From NCBI GenBank assembly GCA_002428445.1, contig DIWJ01000012.1, positions 62,001 to 126,000 on the forward strand: a DNA stretch of 64,000 bases. The letters are read 5' to 3'. Both the position numbers and the translations under genes were made by a program. Positions within the stretch are counted from its first letter, which is position 1. The number at the start of each line of letters is the position of its first letter. The notes under the pieces were generated by a model. That model saw only the letters and a program-made list of their open reading frames with translations, made no database searches and was not told the origin of the DNA. Source of the DNA: Syntrophaceae bacterium UBA6109. GTDB lineage: Bacteria > Desulfobacterota > Syntrophia > Syntrophales > UBA6109. This document shows, piece by piece, positions 62,360-64,000 of the stretch.

Positions 62360-63544
62360 TCAGAAAACGAACAGCAGCAGCCCCTTCAGATAACGCCCCT
62401 CCGGATGGCCCGGATCCGTGGGATGATCGGGCGAGGGACCCAGCGATCGGAGAATCGCAGCGGATCGCCCCGCGTCGCGAAGCGCCCCCAGGACAATCTT
62501 CCGAAACAGCTCCTCATCGACGGGATTCGAGCAGGAGAAGGTTGCCAGGATTCCCCCTCTTTTCAGCCTTTTCAGCGCCTGGAGATGGACCTCCTTATAG
62601 CCCCTTGCGGCCGAAGGAACATCCCGGCTCGATTTCGCAAAGGCTGGCGGATCAAGGATGATCAGATCGAATTGTTCTTCGGTTTCCCGGAAGTAGTTGA
62701 AGACGTCCGCCTCGATGACCGGGTGCCGGTCGGTGGGAATCCCATTGGCCGCAAGGTTGCGGCCGGCAATGGCGTTTGCAGCCGCGGAGGCATCCACGGA
62801 AACGACGCGGGCCGCGCCGGCGCCGGCGCAGGCGACGGAAAAACCGCCGGTGTAGGAAAAGGCGTTCAGCACCGACATGCCGGTGCTGACCTGTGCGACG
62901 ATGCCGCGGTTGATGCGCTGATCCAGGAAAAACCCGGTCTTCTGTCCGGAGGCTACGTCGACGAAGTATTTTCTCCCCTCCTCGCGGATCGGAACCAGGG
63001 ACGGCAGCTTTTCTCCCTGCAGCAGTCCGACCCGGTCGGACAGTCCCTCCCGCCGGCGGGAACGTCCCTCGCTTCGCTCGTAGATCCATTGCGGACAGAG
63101 TTCCGTCCGGAAGATTTCGACCAGTTCTTCGCGGCGGCGGTCCATGCCCGACGTGGCGATGACAATCGCCAGGCAATCTCCATAGACGTCCGCCACCAGA
63201 CCGGGCATGCCGTCCCCTTCCGCATTGATCAGGCGGTAGGCCGTCGTGTCCGGCGGCAGGACGCGCCGCCTCAACGACATCGCATCCCGCAGCCTCCTTC
63301 GCCAGAAATCTCCGTCGACGGTCTCGCGGGTATTCCAGGACAGCCGCCGGAAGACGATATCCGACGAAGGCTGGTAAAATCCCAGCGCGAGCGGACTGCC
63401 GTCATGCGCGGCGGCGGTTACGACGTCTCCGGAGGCGGCGCTTCCCTCCATCTGCGCGACGGCGCCCGAGAAGATCCAGGGATGGCCGCGGCGCAACGAA
63501 ACGTCGCGTCCGGCTTTCAATTTCAGAACAGGGTAACCCGTCAC
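62360..63544 (-). CDS. RlmI-type class I rRNA methyltransferase with PUA domain
   Basis: A 394-residue methyltransferase, probably 23S rRNA m5C methyltransferase RlmI or a close relative. The N-terminal PUA domain has GRDVSLRRGHPWIFSGAV. The catalytic domain has VLNAFSYTGGFSVACAGAGA, DLIILDPPAFAKSSRDV and ILATFSCSNPVDEELFRKIV with a cysteine. GTG 63544 aligns with RlmI starts and has AGAGG upstream; ATG 63577 is the alternative. It diverges from the mannose-1-phosphate guanylyltransferase gene. Confidence 0.85.
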   Translation of the reverse strand: MTGYPVLKLKAGRDVSLRRGHPWIFSGAVAQMEGSAASGDVVTAAAHDGSPLALGFYQPSSDIVFRRLSWNTRETVDGDFWRRRLRDAMSLRRRVLPPDTTAYRLINAEGDGMPGLVADVYGDCLAIVIATSGMDRRREELVEIFRTELCPQWIYERSEGRSRRREGLSDRVGLLQGEKLPSLVPIREEGRKYFVDVASGQKTGFFLDQRINRGIVAQVSTGMSVLNAFSYTGGFSVACAGAGAARVVSVDASAAANAIAGRNLAANGIPTDRHPVIEADVFNYFRETEEQFDLIILDPPAFAKSSRDVPSAARGYKEVHLQALKRLKRGGILATFSCSNPVDEELFRKIVLGALRDAGRSAAILRSLGPSPDHPTDPGHPEGRYLKGLLLFVF

Positions 63545-63712
63545 ACCATCATCCTCTTTCGACACCGGCGCCAACATATCGATTCAGCACTTTAAAAGCA
63601 AGACGGATCGTTGTATAAGGGGGCACCTGCGGATTTCCGGCGGCCTTCGCACGCGCCGCCGGGGAAAGTCTTCGCAGACGCAATCATCACGGCGCGAGTG
63701 AAAGGGAAGACC

Positions 63713-64000
63713 ATGTACGCGGTCATCATGGCGGGGGGAAGAGGCAGCCGTTTCTGGCCCAAGAGCCGGGAGAGACTGCCCAAGCACCTTCTGGATATCT
63801 TCGGCGGCAGAACCATCATCCAGGAGACCGTCGCCCGGGTGTTGCCGCTGGTCCCGCCCGGGAAGATCCTGATCGTCACCGGGGAAAGCCACGCCGAGGA
63901 GCTGATCCTCCAGCTCCCGGAACTGCCGCGCCAGAACATCCTCGTCGAGCCGGTCGGCAGAAACACAGCGCCCTGCATCGGCTGGGCCGCCGTCGAGATC
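63713..64000 (+). CDS. mannose-1-phosphate guanylyltransferase (5' part, continues past the window)
   Basis: The first 96 codons of a nucleotidyltransferase that makes GDP-mannose. YAVIMAGGRGSRFWPKSRE is the GGxGxRxxP signature, LPKHLLDIFGGRTIIQET holds the catalytic lysine block, and NILVEPVGRNTAPCIGWAAVEI is typical of ManC/CpsB. AAAGGGAAG precedes the ATG. GDP-mannose would serve surface glycan synthesis. Confidence 0.85.
   Translation, partial: MYAVIMAGGRGSRFWPKSRERLPKHLLDIFGGRTIIQETVARVLPLVPPGKILIVTGESHAEELILQLPELPRQNILVEPVGRNTAPCIGWAAVEI

Overview
The window is 64 kb of GC-rich bacterial chromosome with dense, mostly compact operons. The gene content suggests an anaerobic Gram-negative bacterium of the Desulfobacterota/Deltaproteobacteria type, perhaps Syntrophales-like: GlpABC anaerobic glycerol-3-phosphate dehydrogenase, type IV pilins, HDOD and GGDEF signalling, outer-membrane barrel proteins, lipoproteins and a TRAP-type transporter. 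This assignment is inference from gene content; no rRNA or other marker is present. I see no tRNA, rRNA, CRISPR array, insertion sequence or prophage.

Layout. 0.1-9.5 kb: O-methyltransferase and flavin reductase; a cytidylate-kinase-like protein; an ArsR regulator with a metal/metalloid permease, each preceded by the same palindromic operator; an HDOD/GGDEF signalling operon; a patatin; a metallophosphoesterase fused to a nucleotidyltransferase. 9.5-18.8 kb: metK behind a SAM-II riboswitch plus terminator, panE, pyrF, an RlmD/TrmA-type RNA methyltransferase, a TraB protein, a zinc-ribbon rhomboid and an EamA exporter. 18.9-28.6 kb: a Slam-like outer-membrane protein with a FecR-domain barrel protein (a candidate type XI secretion pair), a three-gene ABC importer, and an exported VanX-like dipeptidase with an L,D-transpeptidase. 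28.6-32.6 kb: glpABC. 32.8-37.9 kb: two membrane-plus-TPR glycan proteins and two tandem pilins with a sigma-54-type promoter. 38.5-45.7 kb: a ugpBAEC-ugpQ glycerophosphodiester operon that runs on into a DHH phosphoesterase and a GHMP kinase. 45.8-50 kb: a four-gene minor-pilin operon ending in a large pilin-like protein that carries an L-type lectin domain and four BACON repeats. 50.1-59.9 kb: two gamma-glutamyltranspeptidase plus aspartoacylase-like modules flanking a GntR regulator, a DapB-like dehydrogenase and a TRAP large permease. 60-64 kb: a lipoprotein, a three-PAS GGDEF protein, an RlmI-type methyltransferase and the start of a mannose-1-phosphate guanylyltransferase.

How the genes work together. 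UgpBAEC imports glycerol-3-phosphate and its diesters, UgpQ hydrolyses diesters, and GlpABC oxidises glycerol-3-phosphate into the quinone pool, so two separate operons form one route. The pilin genes, the lectin-bearing minor pilin and the adjacent O-antigen-ligase/TMTC-like glycan proteins suggest a surface adhesion system. The 50-60 kb locus looks like an exported system for hydrolysing gamma-glutamyl or N-acyl compounds coupled to uptake. The most novel candidates are the lectin/BACON pilus-tip protein, the GGT/aspartoacylase/TRAP locus and the Slam-FecR pair.
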